The notes under the pieces: generated by a model
What the model was told of the DNA's origin: nothing
The model's input: only the letters and a program-made list of their open reading frames with translations
The model's database searches: none
Shown here: one piece after another, positions 5,498-5,511 of the stretch
Layout of the letters: each line of letters opens with the position of its first letter
How positions within the stretch are numbered: the first letter of the stretch is position 1
Made by a program: the position numbers and the translations under genes
Source: Dehalococcoidia bacterium
GTDB taxonomy: Bacteria > Chloroflexota > Dehalococcoidia > Dehalococcoidales > JAUXAE01
Reading direction: 5' to 3'
NCBI GenBank assembly: GCA_030665535.1
Contig: DAOUZU010000072.1
Coordinates: 1 to 5,511 of the forward strand
DNA length: 5,511 nt

Positions 5498-5511
5498 CTA
5501 CACACGGATTC

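Overview
The window looks bacterial: roughly 60% GC, sigma70-type promoters with 17-bp spacers, clear Shine-Dalgarno sites, a lipobox lipoprotein, and tRNA genes that all encode their own 3' CCA. The left 4 kb is a set of [NiFe]-hydrogenase maturation genes, so the organism probably makes at least one [NiFe] hydrogenase and has an anaerobic or facultative lifestyle. Protein flavour (HypD and HypE wording, the small lipoprotein) made me think of Chloroflexota such as Dehalococcoidia, but this is an impression without a database search.

Bases 1-4005, plus strand: hypF (its 5' part is missing or altered at the window edge), hypC, hypD and hypE, packed as one operon. Gaps and overlaps are 4 nt (F/C), a TGATG overlap (C/D) and a short overlap (D/E, with a likely TTG start for hypE). 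HypF makes the carbamoyl group and passes it to the C-terminal cysteine of HypE (PRIC end present). HypE dehydrates it to thiocyanate and delivers cyanide to the iron held by the HypC-HypD complex, which builds Fe(CN)2CO for the hydrogenase large subunit. No hypA, hypB, protease or hydrogenase structural gene lies in the window.

Bases 4006-4144: a short gap with four 11-bp repeats just after hypE, a weak hairpin, a possible terminator, and a strong promoter for the next unit.

Bases 4145-4542: tRNA-Trp(CCA), tRNA-Leu(GAG), tRNA-Gly(GCC) and tRNA-Cys(GCA), the last with a possible promoter of its own.

Bases 4564-4986, minus strand: a glycine-rich four-helix membrane protein of unknown function, convergent with the tRNA cluster. 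Bases 5022-5497, plus strand: a strong promoter, tRNA-Leu(UAA), and 44 bp later a small lipoprotein of unknown function. Overall this is ordinary housekeeping and accessory-enzyme DNA. I see no mobile element, CRISPR array or convincing new system. The items most worth checking are the odd 5' end of hypF and the 11-bp repeats after hypE.
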